A stretch of 64,000 nucleotides of DNA. It comes from Christiangramia bathymodioli (GTDB lineage Bacteria; Bacteroidota; Bacteroidia; Flavobacteriales; Flavobacteriaceae). The translations under genes were made by a program, and so were the position numbers. This document shows, piece after piece, positions 24,288-33,097 of this stretch. The DNA is taken from contig SRSL01000001.1 in assembly GCA_009735695.1 (NCBI GenBank), forward strand, positions 806,048 to 870,047, written 5' to 3'. Each line of letters opens with the position of its first letter. The stretch's first letter is position 1. The notes under the pieces are model-generated. The model searched no databases and was not told where the DNA came from. It saw nothing but the letters and a program-made list of their open reading frames with translations.

Positions 24288-24625
24288 AAAAAATAGTTCT
24301 CATCCTCTCGATCCTGGTGTGCACAGCCTGCGTGGCCCAGAATACCGAACCGGAAAAAAAGGTTTTCACACCGCTAACGGTGATCACCATCTCGGGAGAA
24401 GACATCACCTTCCAGGCTACCAATGGCCAGTTTCTGGAAGCCAGGCAAAATGTGAATGCAAAACGAATCCCCGATAACCTGGTACTGGAAGAAGACCGGG
24501 TGTACCGTGTAAAGTTCCGCTACCTGGATTGTGATAATTGCCCTAAACGTTTAATCGAGATCCTTGGTTTTTCCATAGATCCAGACCAGGCCAGGAAAGA
24601 TGGCGCTGAAATACTGAAATCCTAA
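24284..24625 (+). CDS. Exported small protein
   Basis: The 113-residue protein has a signal peptide (MKKIVLILSILVCTACVAQ); it may be cut after AQ or lipidated at a Cys. A CDNCPKR loop follows. Part of the overlapping lysis gene chain. Unknown role. Confidence 0.6.
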   Translation: MKKIVLILSILVCTACVAQNTEPEKKVFTPLTVITISGEDITFQATNGQFLEARQNVNAKRIPDNLVLEEDRVYRVKFRYLDCDNCPKRLIEILGFSIDPDQARKDGAEILKS

Positions 24626-24993
24626 TGACTTTAATACCCCTTCAGGCGGAAGCCTCTCTCTCCAAGTTCGCAGATTACGGACTTCCGGGACTTATCATCT
24701 TAACGCTGATCATTGCGGTAGGATATCTCTTTAAAATCCTTCAGAACAACAGTGTAAAAGACAGGGAGCGTGCCGATAAGAGCAACGAGGCCTTCGTGGA
24801 ACTCTCCAAAACCCAGAACGAAACCAATAAGAAGATCGTGGAAGTATGCGATAAGATCGCCGATCAGAACAAAACCTATCACGACGATACTACCAGGCGA
24901 CTGGAAGAGATGCCCGAAAAGATCATCCGGGAATTCGAATTTCGCCAGCTGCAGCAAGCTAATAAACCCAACAATACCCCCGCAAGATCATGA
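24625..24993 (+). CDS. Holin-like or membrane coiled-coil protein
   Basis: The 122-residue protein has one span (about 17-37, LPGLIILTLIIAVGYLF) and a long charged coiled coil. Size and neighbours fit a holin or spanin-type lysis protein. Overlaps both neighbours. Confidence 0.55.
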   Translation: MTLIPLQAEASLSKFADYGLPGLIILTLIIAVGYLFKILQNNSVKDRERADKSNEAFVELSKTQNETNKKIVEVCDKIADQNKTYHDDTTRRLEEMPEKIIREFEFRQLQQANKPNNTPARS

Positions 24994-25418
24994 GACGATT
25001 ACTATTAGAAAGAATTTCGCAAGACGATAAACAAAGCCTGGGACGCTTTTTTGTCCTGGATAAGGAAGACTTTTCAGAATGGGATTGCCCCACCCTGGAG
25101 CTTCCATGGAAACGCAACCTTAGAAACGTAAGCTGTATCCCGGTTGGAAAATATAGAGTGATCAAACACGTATCACCCACTTTTGGAAGATGCTTCTGGG
25201 TAAAGGATGTGCCAGATCGTGCCGAAGTGCTTATCCATGCCGGTAATTTTTACACCAATACCCGCGGCTGCATTTTGCCGGGACTTGATCTCGGAGATAT
25301 CAATGCCGACGGGAAAAAGGATGTAAAAGATTCGAAAAAGGCCCTGAGCAAACTGCTGGCTCTTTTACCAGATGAATTCGAGCTGGAGATCATTAACGGC
25401 CTTCACTGGGACAAATGA
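24990..25418 (+). CDS. DUF5675 protein, probable peptidoglycan-active enzyme
   Basis: The 142-residue protein matches the DUF5675 pattern (FFVLDKEDF, CIPVGKYRV) and contains LIHAGNFYTNTRGCILPG, an H...TxGC arrangement like the L,D-transpeptidase (YkuD) active site. In phages it often occupies the endolysin position. Peptidoglycan activity is inferred. Confidence 0.7.
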   Translation: MRRLLLERISQDDKQSLGRFFVLDKEDFSEWDCPTLELPWKRNLRNVSCIPVGKYRVIKHVSPTFGRCFWVKDVPDRAEVLIHAGNFYTNTRGCILPGLDLGDINADGKKDVKDSKKALSKLLALLPDEFELEIINGLHWDK

Positions 25419-25870
25419 AAATAACCGGGATAGAAGCACGGCTGAAGTTTTTCTGCTTTATAGTGGCAGTATGCAACTTCGTGCTGTTCTTCTTTCTTTG
25501 GGCAATCTATAAAATGATGAACCAGTCAAAATTTGAAATGAAAGACCTGCTCTATCTTATCGTGATAGCCGTGGCGGCGTATTTTATTTTTCAGTTGAAC
25601 CAGGAACTCAGCGGCAATAAAGCAGCCTTTAAAACCCTTGATGATCAGCTGGAAAGTCAGAAAGAAAAATACCAGGAAGAAATAGAGCGAATAGGTGAGA
25701 CCGTTGATTCTTTAAAAAAGTCTTCAGCGAAAAACCTGGAACAGGCAGAACGTCACCAGGAAGAACGAGAACAACTAAAAAACGACGCATATGAAAAGGC
25801 TCCTTATCGTATTACTGATGCTGACAGCCTTGCCGGCCTTATCACAAGACGGGCAAAGGCAAAGAGATAG
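25415..25870 (+). CDS. Inner-membrane spanin-like protein
   Basis: The 151-residue protein has two hydrophobic segments (about 9-30 and 43-60) then a long charged coiled coil, as in i-spanins. The last 80 bases overlap the next gene in another frame, the classic Rz/Rz1 arrangement. Confidence 0.6.
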   Translation: MKITGIEARLKFFCFIVAVCNFVLFFFLWAIYKMMNQSKFEMKDLLYLIVIAVAAYFIFQLNQELSGNKAAFKTLDDQLESQKEKYQEEIERIGETVDSLKKSSAKNLEQAERHQEEREQLKNDAYEKAPYRITDADSLAGLITRRAKAKR

Positions 25871-26165
25871 TTCGGCGCTGGATCTCGAAACCCTGCAATA
25901 TGTAGAGTCAGAGCTGCGCGTTTGTGAACGCATTCGCAGTCAGTCTATAAAAGACCTGCTCACGATCGCACAGATGAAGTCGGCTAACAAAAAATTACAG
26001 GCAGCCGTTAATGCCCTGGAGATGCAGAAAGACCTGGAAAAGAAAAGCGGTGAGCTTACCGGCCTGCAGCTGGAGGTGGAAAAGAAAAAGAAACCCACCT
26101 GGTGGAAAACCTCCCTGGTTATCTTAACAGCGGCACTGGCGGGATACGGAGCAGGATCGCTCTGA
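25791..26165 (+). CDS. Exported coiled-coil protein overlapping the spanin-like gene
   Basis: The 124-residue protein has a signal peptide (MKRLLIVLLMLTALPALSQ), a coiled coil and a C-terminal hydrophobic segment (about 107-122). No lipobox is present, unlike a standard o-spanin; the C-terminal span could make it a unimolecular-type spanin. Nested start within the previous gene. Confidence 0.6.
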   Translation: MKRLLIVLLMLTALPALSQDGQRQRDSSALDLETLQYVESELRVCERIRSQSIKDLLTIAQMKSANKKLQAAVNALEMQKDLEKKSGELTGLQLEVEKKKKPTWWKTSLVILTAALAGYGAGSL

Positions 26166-26243
26166 TTTTCACAGTATTTAAGATTTTGTTTGTAATCCTT
26201 AACATAATAATCTAATTTCGTGTAACCCTACTACTAACCCCCT

Positions 26244-26780
26244 GTGAGTAAACAATTAATTCCCTTCCCCTTTCCCAGATATTTAGCCGAGTTTCTGATC
26301 TCCCAGATGAACAGTCCGGTACAATTGATGGATGACGGTTCCAAAGCCAAGGCCCTACACATTAACCAGAAAAACGAATTTGGCAAACTTATATATCGTT
26401 GCCTTCGAAAAACCAACAGGCCCACCTTTGAGGCTGAAGGCTGTAAATTCTACATTGCCGTTTCAGAAAATGCCCGCGTAAATAATAAGACGGTTTTGGT
26501 TGATGGCAGAAGCACGTTTATGGAACTGAACAAAAAAGAGATTGAAGAAATCACTTCGGTATTTAAATCCTGGTTTGAAACCTGCCTGGATCATTTTGTA
26601 GACGGTGCCGTTTTCGCTCATAAATACAATGGAAAGACCAAAGGCATCATTCATGCATCGATCACCGAATTCATGGAATTTTACAAAATTTCTTACTCAA
26701 AAACACTATTTGACCGCCTGGTGAAGCATTACCAGCGATACAAAAAGTCCGAAAAGCCCGCCCTGTCTAGGCTAACGTAA
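26244..26780 (+). CDS. Phage protein, unknown
   Basis: A 178-residue protein starting at GTG 26244, with a helical C-terminus ending KPALSRLT. It is separated from the lysis genes by 78 bases and has no TGTCC box, so it may use another promoter. No known family. Confidence 0.6.
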   Translation: MSKQLIPFPFPRYLAEFLISQMNSPVQLMDDGSKAKALHINQKNEFGKLIYRCLRKTNRPTFEAEGCKFYIAVSENARVNNKTVLVDGRSTFMELNKKEIEEITSVFKSWFETCLDHFVDGAVFAHKYNGKTKGIIHASITEFMEFYKISYSKTLFDRLVKHYQRYKKSEKPALSRLT

Positions 26781-26804
26781 AAATGAATGAGTTTGTCCTG
26801 TTGT

Positions 26805-26845
26805 TTTCGGGTTTTTTTAGTCCAAAATTGACCGAAAACCCGAAA
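26805..26845. repeat. 11-bp perfect hairpin after the 26244 gene
   Basis: TTTCGGGTTTT (26805-26815) pairs with AAAACCCGAAA (26835-26845), loop 19 bases. It may end transcription of the preceding gene, though the T run is in the loop, not after the stem. Confidence 0.5.
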
Positions 26846-26876
26846 TAATAACAGAATTACAGAATGTCTTCTCAAC

Positions 26877-26899
26877 CCGCTATAACAGGCGGTTTTTTT
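26877..26899 (+). terminator. Terminator before late promoter 3
   Basis: CCGC-TATAACAG-GCGG followed by seven Ts, ending 1 base before the TGTCCTTTT box. Short stem, but GC only. Confidence 0.6.
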
Positions 26900-26900
26900 G

Positions 26901-26936
26901 TGTCCTTTTCTAAGCATGCCTCCTGAAATATCATTG
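26901..26936 (+). promoter_or_regulatory. Late promoter 3
   Basis: TGTCCTTTT (26901-26909), 19 bases, TATCATTG (26929-26936), same -7 box as late promoter 1. It drives the protease-capsid block. Confidence 0.75.
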
Positions 26937-26955
26937 TACTTACCAAAACTGTACA

Positions 26956-27834
26956 ATGTTCACAGACACGGAATCTGAAATTTTATCAAGCACCTGGGCT
27001 TTATCTGAGCAGCATGCACAGGCGTGGCTATTAATGGTCGCGCAGATCCTGCAGGGTAAGAATCAGCCGGTACCTACTAAAGAGGTACAAAAGGAATCCC
27101 GCAGTTTTATTATAGATCAGCATGGGAATCCCATAGATCCTGAAGAGCATCCCCATACTCCAAACGGAAGTATTGGCGTGATCAAGATCGCCGGGCCTAT
27201 GATCAAAACCGGCAACTGGTGGAGATGGGGCGCCGAAGAGCTTATGGCAATCGCTCATAATTTTGATCGCGACCCGAATATTATCGGTCATTTATGGCTG
27301 AATGATTCCGGAGGCGGTTCTGTGAATGCGATTGCTCCTTACCGCCAGTTCCAGAAAAAGAAAACCAAACCGCTGGTAAGCCTGGCAGATATGAGCGCGA
27401 GCGCGAACATCTATGCCAACGTGGGCAGCGACCGGTTCTTTGCTCAGAACAATATCTCTTCTATGTTTGGAAGTATTGGAGTGATGGCCACCATATTCGA
27501 TTATTCGGGCTGGTTAAAAGCCATGGGAATCGAGGAGCACGTGATCTATGCAGTGCAAAGTTCCTTTAAGCACAAATCATACAACGAGGCCTTAAAAGGT
27601 AAATACGAAAATTTCAAAAAAGAACACCTGAATCCGCTTGCGATTCAATTCCAGGAGTTCGTCAAATCACAACGCCCAAAATTAAAGACAGACGTAGAGG
27701 GAATCCTCGAGGGTAAAATGTTCTATGCCGAAGAGGCACTGGAGATTGGTTTGATAGACGGAATCATGGACTTCGAGGAAGCTGTGGAGCAGGTCAAATT
27801 TCTCGCACAAGTGAGAACCTACATGAGTAATTAA
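26956..27834 (+). CDS. S49-family prohead protease
   Basis: The 292-residue protein has the SppA/ClpP-like fold: WLNDSGGGSVNA, catalytic Ser about 149 in MSASANIYA, the FGSIGV motif and a likely catalytic Lys near 205 (SSFKHKS). In phages this enzyme matures the scaffold and capsid. It sits directly before the capsid gene, as expected. Confidence 0.9.
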   Translation: MFTDTESEILSSTWALSEQHAQAWLLMVAQILQGKNQPVPTKEVQKESRSFIIDQHGNPIDPEEHPHTPNGSIGVIKIAGPMIKTGNWWRWGAEELMAIAHNFDRDPNIIGHLWLNDSGGGSVNAIAPYRQFQKKKTKPLVSLADMSASANIYANVGSDRFFAQNNISSMFGSIGVMATIFDYSGWLKAMGIEEHVIYAVQSSFKHKSYNEALKGKYENFKKEHLNPLAIQFQEFVKSQRPKLKTDVEGILEGKMFYAEEALEIGLIDGIMDFEEAVEQVKFLAQVRTYMSN

Positions 27835-27849
27835 CCCAAATTCAGAAAA

Positions 27850-30066
27850 ATGAAAAATTTAAAAATGTTTTTTCCTTTCCTGCTGGCCTTTTTCAATATC
27901 GATGCCCAGGCCAAAATGGATAAAAAGGAGAGGCTCGAGTTAACAGACGAGCAGAAAGCCGAACTGGATGCGAAAGCAAACAAGGAAGGTTTTTCAGAAA
28001 AGTACCTAAAAGACTTTAATGCCGAGATCGGTGCTGAAGAGGAAGAGGAAGAAGACGACACCGAGATCCAGGCCCTTGCCGCTAAGTATATGAGTGACGA
28101 TGCCGGCGATGAAGTACAGGGATCTGAAGAGCAGGAGGAAGAAGGAGATGACTCTGCCGATGAGTCTAAATCTGCAAAGACTCCAGCGAAAAAAGTCAGT
28201 TCAAAACAATTATTAACCAAAATGGATTCCAGACTTCAAAAGCTGGAGGCCGACAACAAGAAGCTGGCTAATCTTCCAGAAGATGACAGTTCTGTTGAAA
28301 CTATCAATGCATCCCATATGAAAAATGCTATTGTGAGACATAGTAAAACGCATTTGTTCGCTCAGGATCATTCCTGGAATGCCTTTGAGGGGCGCCCATG
28401 GAACGAGGCTGCGAGACAGGCGTTTTCAGGTCAAGCTATTACTGCGGAAACCAACTGGACCGATACAGCGAACATTGACAAGCTGAACACCGATATCCAG
28501 GCTTACTACCGTAAAGAAGAGCAAAGAATCCACGATACCATGCTGGATGGATTGGAAATGAAGAAATATGTGGAGCTTATCTCCGGAGTTTCTGATGAGT
28601 ACATCCATACACAAATCGTTACCGGTGAGATCACCCAGTCTCTTAAAGCCAAGTTCCTACCTAAAAACAAAGTAAAATTTGTTGCTGAAAAAGGTAAGGT
28701 AAGAGACATCCAGATCGATATGGAATTCAAAGGTTACGAGCTTAAAAAGCTTGAAAAATCTTACCTGAAGAATATCGCTACCCTGGGAATAAAGGATTCA
28801 GATCCGCATAAGATGACCTTCGTGTACTTCGTGGTTGGAAAGATCATGGCCAGAGCACGTAAGGAAGATAAGATCGTAATGGGCCGTGGGGTTTACTTCA
28901 AGGATGAAGAAAGAGACACTCCTGCAAGCTTCATGAATAACTTCTCAGGATTCCTGAAACTGTATCGTGATGCAAGAGGTGTAAAATACCGTCCGTTCAA
29001 AATGGGTAGACCAACAGAAGTTGGAATCTACGATTACCTGAAACTGATGTGTGAGAAACTTCCTTATGACGTTAGGATACTTCCAGATCTTCAGTTGGTA
29101 TTATCACCTTACTGGAAACGTAAGTACAACGAGGCAAGAAAGAACCTTTACGGTGGAAATACCGATTATAAAGGAGATACCGATACGGTAGATGATTTCC
29201 CAAATATCGAACTGGTTACATACGACCAGATGGAAGGTGAAGACTTTATATATATCACTACCAAGGATAACGAGTACGCTCTAACTGACAAGCCAAATGA
29301 AGACGGATTTATCCAGTTCAGAAAAGGCGGTTCAGATCCTAGGGATATCCAGGCGTATGGAGATTATAAGCTTGCTGCTTACGTGGCCATGTTTGGTAGA
29401 AAGCAGTACGATCTGCCAGAGAACAGCTACGAGAACCAGCTGGTTTTCTCTAACGATGTGGAAGTATTAACCAATACTTATGTACCGGTACCTGCCAACA
29501 CCGCAACTCCTTCTGTTAAAGATCATGGAAGTATCGTAGTTGGTGCGAACAACACCGAGGCTACCAACATTACCGGTTTCACAGATGCAACTCCAGGAGA
29601 GCGTATCTATGTGCTTGGTAACGCCGATGCTAATAAATCTACCGTAAAACATGGAGGAAACATCATACTTAAAGATGGTGCCGATTTCGTTGCCAGCAAC
29701 GGAAGCCTGTTAGTGCTTCATGCGCTGGATGGTGGAAAATTCATCGAGATAGAAAGAAAAGTTGTAGGTGCTGAAGAAGAAGAGCAGCCAGTGATCCTTG
29801 CTGCCAACGCTACTACCGCCGATGCAACCCAAGGTAACAGCTTTGTGACCAGCTCGAACACTCAGGCTACTGCGATCACAAATATTGAGAATGCGGTACC
29901 AGGTGAAAGATATACTATCACAGGTTCTGGCGATGCCGGCGCTAACGCGACTACGATCGCTAACGGAGGTAATTTCTTCCTTTCTGCAGATATCACACTT
30001 GCAGCTGGAGTATTCCTTACCGTAGAGCTTAACGGAGGCAAGTTCATCGAAGTTGACCGAGGATAA
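27850..30066 (+). CDS. Major capsid protein with acidic N-terminal scaffold region and two surface domains
   Basis: The 738-residue protein starts with a very acidic, helical region (about 25-125; runs of Glu) that looks like a scaffold to be removed by the S49 protease. The central part (about 150-540) is the probable HK97-type capsid fold, placed by position. The C-terminus carries two related domains (about 555-645 and 650-738), each with N..AT.ITG....PGERY.. and GGKFIEV/I-R. These look like decoration domains. The capsid assignment rests on position and build, not on a recognised motif. Confidence 0.78.
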   Translation: MKNLKMFFPFLLAFFNIDAQAKMDKKERLELTDEQKAELDAKANKEGFSEKYLKDFNAEIGAEEEEEEDDTEIQALAAKYMSDDAGDEVQGSEEQEEEGDDSADESKSAKTPAKKVSSKQLLTKMDSRLQKLEADNKKLANLPEDDSSVETINASHMKNAIVRHSKTHLFAQDHSWNAFEGRPWNEAARQAFSGQAITAETNWTDTANIDKLNTDIQAYYRKEEQRIHDTMLDGLEMKKYVELISGVSDEYIHTQIVTGEITQSLKAKFLPKNKVKFVAEKGKVRDIQIDMEFKGYELKKLEKSYLKNIATLGIKDSDPHKMTFVYFVVGKIMARARKEDKIVMGRGVYFKDEERDTPASFMNNFSGFLKLYRDARGVKYRPFKMGRPTEVGIYDYLKLMCEKLPYDVRILPDLQLVLSPYWKRKYNEARKNLYGGNTDYKGDTDTVDDFPNIELVTYDQMEGEDFIYITTKDNEYALTDKPNEDGFIQFRKGGSDPRDIQAYGDYKLAAYVAMFGRKQYDLPENSYENQLVFSNDVEVLTNTYVPVPANTATPSVKDHGSIVVGANNTEATNITGFTDATPGERIYVLGNADANKSTVKHGGNIILKDGADFVASNGSLLVLHALDGGKFIEIERKVVGAEEEEQPVILAANATTADATQGNSFVTSSNTQATAITNIENAVPGERYTITGSGDAGANATTIANGGNFFLSADITLAAGVFLTVELNGGKFIEVDRG

Positions 30067-30074
30067 TATAACAG

Positions 30075-30101
30075 CCGACCTCATTCTTTGGGGTCGGTTT
30101 T
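30075..30101 (+). terminator. Terminator after the capsid gene
   Basis: CCGACC pairs with GGTCGG (30092-30097), followed by TTTT. It may reduce expression of the next gene relative to capsid. Confidence 0.6.
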
Positions 30102-30124
30102 AATTCATTTTAAAATTCATTGAC

Positions 30125-30964
30125 ATGAGTGGATATGTAAAAATAAATATTAAGAAATCACAGGCAGGCGGTGCCGCTGGTGCTTCCGAAGGGAAGGATA
30201 GCGAGATCGTAATGTGGGACTGGAATGATGTGAAAAACGCTCCTGGAAGAGATTCCAAGAAGATCGTTATGCCAGGACAGTTCCTGTTCAATACGAACAA
30301 GTATGCGATCAAGATCGATGCTACTTCCAGCACTATAGACCTGGCGAGATCCAGTGAAGGTGAAGAAGACAACATCAGTTTTACCACGCTGCCACAGTTC
30401 AGGCACCCGGGATCTTCCCTGGAACTTGAAGAATTCCTTCAAAACTGGACTGGTAGACCTATTGGACTTGCCGTTAGGGTTGGAGGTTGTGACGGTGGAG
30501 AAGCTTTTTACCGTGTGTACGGTACCAAGTGTAAGCCATTATCGTTAATGTTCGAATCACAGAACAATAACGACGGAACTTCAGATTTGATCAAGTTCCA
30601 GCAGTTCGCGAAGTCTAACCTGTTGCCTGGACGTTACTATGGTACATTTACCTTCGACGAGGCTGAAGTGGTTGCACAGGATGCAGCGACTCCAGATGTA
30701 CTTGCCGGAAGCGGTGAATACCAGCTGCAGGATAACACTGTTGCAACAGCGATCACAGGATTGGCTAACCCGGTTCACGGAGGCGTTTATACGCTTATTG
30801 GAAGCGGCGGAGCGAATGCTTCTACCATCGCAGCTGCAGAAGCGAACTTCTTCCTGCTTGGAGGAGTGGACTGGACAGCCGATGCTGGCGCCAGGATCAC
30901 ACTTAAAGCCTACGAGCACACCGAAGGTTCATTTATCTTCTTAGAGCAAGCCAGAAGCGCTTAA
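30125..30964 (+). CDS. Structural protein with a third copy of the capsid surface domain
   Basis: The 279-residue protein has a beta-rich N-terminal part (about 1-185) and a C-terminal domain (about 190-279) that shares the capsid domain pattern (NTVATAITGL, HGGVYTLIGSGGANASTIA, then EGSFIFLE). Probably a head decoration or tail protein built from the same module. Confidence 0.65.
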   Translation: MSGYVKINIKKSQAGGAAGASEGKDSEIVMWDWNDVKNAPGRDSKKIVMPGQFLFNTNKYAIKIDATSSTIDLARSSEGEEDNISFTTLPQFRHPGSSLELEEFLQNWTGRPIGLAVRVGGCDGGEAFYRVYGTKCKPLSLMFESQNNNDGTSDLIKFQQFAKSNLLPGRYYGTFTFDEAEVVAQDAATPDVLAGSGEYQLQDNTVATAITGLANPVHGGVYTLIGSGGANASTIAAAEANFFLLGGVDWTADAGARITLKAYEHTEGSFIFLEQARSA

Positions 30965-30987
30965 AATCGTTTAGTTTGAATTTTGCT

Positions 30988-31023
30988 AAAACCGCCCTGC
31001 ATGAATTTGTAGGGCGGTTTTTT
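30988..31023 (+). terminator. Terminator after the structural block
   Basis: ACCGCCCT (30991-30998) pairs with AGGGCGGT (31111-equivalent bases 31011-31018), then a T6 run. It ends the block driven by late promoter 3. Confidence 0.85.
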
Positions 31024-31024
31024 A

Positions 31025-31032
31025 TATATTTG
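31025..31032 (+). promoter_or_regulatory. -7 box of an independent cargo gene
   Basis: TATATTTG matches the host consensus and overlaps the end of the T run. The start codon at 31036 follows after 3 bases, so the mRNA would be essentially leaderless. Confidence 0.55.
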
Positions 31033-31035
31033 GAT

Positions 31036-31632
31036 ATGAGTAAAGCGAAAAAATATATTGATGAAATAGTAAGCCACGGCGAAAAGTACGGGTTCAATTC
31101 CTATGACAATTTTGCCGTTCCCGAAAATTTAATTGAGGAAGTTAAATCTGCATTAAAGGAGAAAGGCTTAAGTTCTGTAGTATTATCGGAATGGAAAGGA
31201 TTATGTCAATTATTTGTAGCAGATGGAGATGTCTGGTCGTATTCAAATCTTCCAATCGAATCTTCCATTATTTCACCGGAAAAAATTAATAGTTTAAAAA
31301 CTACAAAAAGGGCTGAATCACCTATAAAAGTTTATCCACAGATTAATCGTAAACGGCTCATAGAATGGCTTGACGATATGGAAAATTATAATAATAACTT
31401 TTCCATAATGAAAATGAATCCTAGCTCAATTTCAAAAGATGCTAAACCAGATTTACCCTTAGTTTTTGTAACAGCACAACAATTGGAATACGAATATCGA
31501 AATTTGCCACACGGTTTCATTCCTAGAAAAATAATGATTAATCCATTGAATACCGTAAAATTTAAAACTTTCCGTGGTATTCCCATTGAATTCAGCGACG
31601 CTATTAAATTCAATCATTTCCTTTTTGTATAA
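31036..31632 (+). CDS. Cargo (moron) gene, unknown protein
   Basis: The 198-residue protein (MSKAKKYIDEIVSHGEKYG...) is clearly AT-richer than the structural genes on both sides, has its own host-type promoter, and lies between a terminator and late promoter 4. An upstream ATG at 30976 overlaps the terminator and was rejected. These are the marks of a lysogeny-expressed moron. No family recognised. Confidence 0.7.
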   Translation: MSKAKKYIDEIVSHGEKYGFNSYDNFAVPENLIEEVKSALKEKGLSSVVLSEWKGLCQLFVADGDVWSYSNLPIESSIISPEKINSLKTTKRAESPIKVYPQINRKRLIEWLDDMENYNNNFSIMKMNPSSISKDAKPDLPLVFVTAQQLEYEYRNLPHGFIPRKIMINPLNTVKFKTFRGIPIEFSDAIKFNHFLFV

Positions 31633-31710
31633 ATAAATTTCCAAATACCGCATATTATTTCCTATTTGCGAATAAAAATTTCCATTTTTTTGAGAGACAA
31701 AAGCTTTTAA

Positions 31711-31777
31711 TACTCATAAATGAGTAACATCCGGTAACAGCTGTCCTTTTACCCCTTGTTACCGCTTCCTAAGTTTG
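31711..31777 (+). promoter_or_regulatory. Late promoter 4 with flanking palindromes
   Basis: TGTCCTTTT (31742-31750), 19 bases, TAAGTTTG (31770-31777), the best -7 match of the six. An 8-bp inverted repeat CGGTAACA/TGTTACCG (31732-31739, 31757-31764) brackets the box, and TACTCAT-AA-ATGAGTA (31711-31726) lies upstream. These extra sites are not shared with the other five. Confidence 0.75.
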
Positions 31778-31805
31778 ATAAAATCAATAATTAAACTCAG
31801 GAATC

Positions 31806-32771
31806 ATGAATCCACAACAAAAAGAAGTTGTAGAATTTATCAGGGAAGACCGCACACTTGCCGGCGCCCGTAAACTCTACAACACATTACCCAACAGATC
31901 CCGTTCATTTCATCACCAGCTAAATAGCATGGCCAGCACTCCTGCGAATATTAAGCAGGCTGTCTACCAGCTTTGCCGCGCCGTTGGTATCGATGAGCGA
32001 AAAATGAACGCTTTGCTGCAAAGTCCGGTTAAAAAAACCGAGGAAAAATCACCGGTTGCAACTATTGGAGTTGTGGGACATGGCGATTCCGGAGTGGTTA
32101 CCCTGGCAGCCCGGGTGATGCATTTCTCTGCTGAAGCTGCAGAATGGCCCGACATCCAGTCGCTGGCAGCAGATATCGCTGAAGCCAAGGATAAGAAAGC
32201 CGAAGGCCGAAACAAGGAAGCCCTGGTAAGCTTTATCCAGGAAGAGCGCGAGGCTTTGATCGCCGAGCAGGCAAAGGAAGTGCCAATTAACGTGAAACGA
32301 TCTATTAAGCTAAGGGAACAGTTCCCGTTCCTATCTAAAAAAGACTGTCCGGACGTTCTGAAACTCCTGGTAAACGATCTTATCACCGCTTACGAAGCCT
32401 ATAAAGATGGCCGCGATAAGTTGTGGAATAGCATGACCGAGGAAGAAGAAAAGATCCTGGCTCGCGAGATCGTGGACGGTTTTATAGAGAATAAGCAGGC
32501 TTATGAAGAGCTGGAACATTACCAGAAAAACGGGACCCTGCTGGGTGAGCACCCTATCTTCCGCGAAACCGAGATCAAGGCCGAACTGGATAAGATGAAC
32601 GGCGAAGAGCTGAACAAAAGATATCAGGCACTTCGAACCAATGTCTCCAGGAACGAATCTAAAGCTGAAAAAGCCGAGGATCCGGAAAAGAAAAAAGAAT
32701 ACGAAGAGAAAGCCGCAGATTACGCCTGGCAGCGAGATTATGTCCAGGAACTGCTTAAGGCTAAAAAATAA
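31806..32771 (+). CDS. Packaging-region protein, unknown
   Basis: A 321-residue, highly helical, charged protein (about half Lys/Glu-rich coil in the C-terminal 150 residues). First gene of the packaging block. Could be a terminase-associated or structural protein. No motif recognised. Confidence 0.6.
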   Translation: MNPQQKEVVEFIREDRTLAGARKLYNTLPNRSRSFHHQLNSMASTPANIKQAVYQLCRAVGIDERKMNALLQSPVKKTEEKSPVATIGVVGHGDSGVVTLAARVMHFSAEAAEWPDIQSLAADIAEAKDKKAEGRNKEALVSFIQEEREALIAEQAKEVPINVKRSIKLREQFPFLSKKDCPDVLKLLVNDLITAYEAYKDGRDKLWNSMTEEEEKILAREIVDGFIENKQAYEELEHYQKNGTLLGEHPIFRETEIKAELDKMNGEELNKRYQALRTNVSRNESKAEKAEDPEKKKEYEEKAADYAWQRDYVQELLKAKK

Positions 32772-33097
32772 TGCCTACGAATGCTGAAATACTGGATTCG
32801 CTCGACGATGAAACCGTAGAGCATATTGAGAAGCTTGCCGGCGGTAACATGGCCTCCAACATGATCGCCCGCAGGCTTTGCATTCCGGTAAAAGACTTTA
32901 TGCGAATATGGAGGCTCGAAGATTCTATAATTCGGGAAGCATACGAACGAGGTAGGCTTCGAATGGATGAAGTAAAAGCCGAAAGCCTGGAATTCCAGAT
33001 GAGAACTGGCAACTCCATGGCCGTCCAGATTCACCACACCCACTCCCGCGAGGCCGAATTCGAGGCCGCTAAAAGAGATATTCTGGAACTTGACTAA
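32771..33097 (+). CDS. Small helix-turn-helix protein, possible terminase small subunit
   Basis: The 108-residue protein has a helix-turn-helix-like section (NMASNMIARRLCIPVKDFMRIW) and sits two genes before TerL. Start overlaps the previous stop by one base. It or the next gene could be the small terminase. Confidence 0.55.
   Translation: MPTNAEILDSLDDETVEHIEKLAGGNMASNMIARRLCIPVKDFMRIWRLEDSIIREAYERGRLRMDEVKAESLEFQMRTGNSMAVQIHHTHSREAEFEAAKRDILELD

Noticed and set aside
28000-28200. Minus-strand Ser-rich frame across the acidic capsid segment
   Set aside because: It is the antisense of Glu/Asp codon runs, not a gene.
30976-31035. Longer start for the 31036 gene
   Set aside because: The added 20 codons run through a terminator hairpin and the -7 box.
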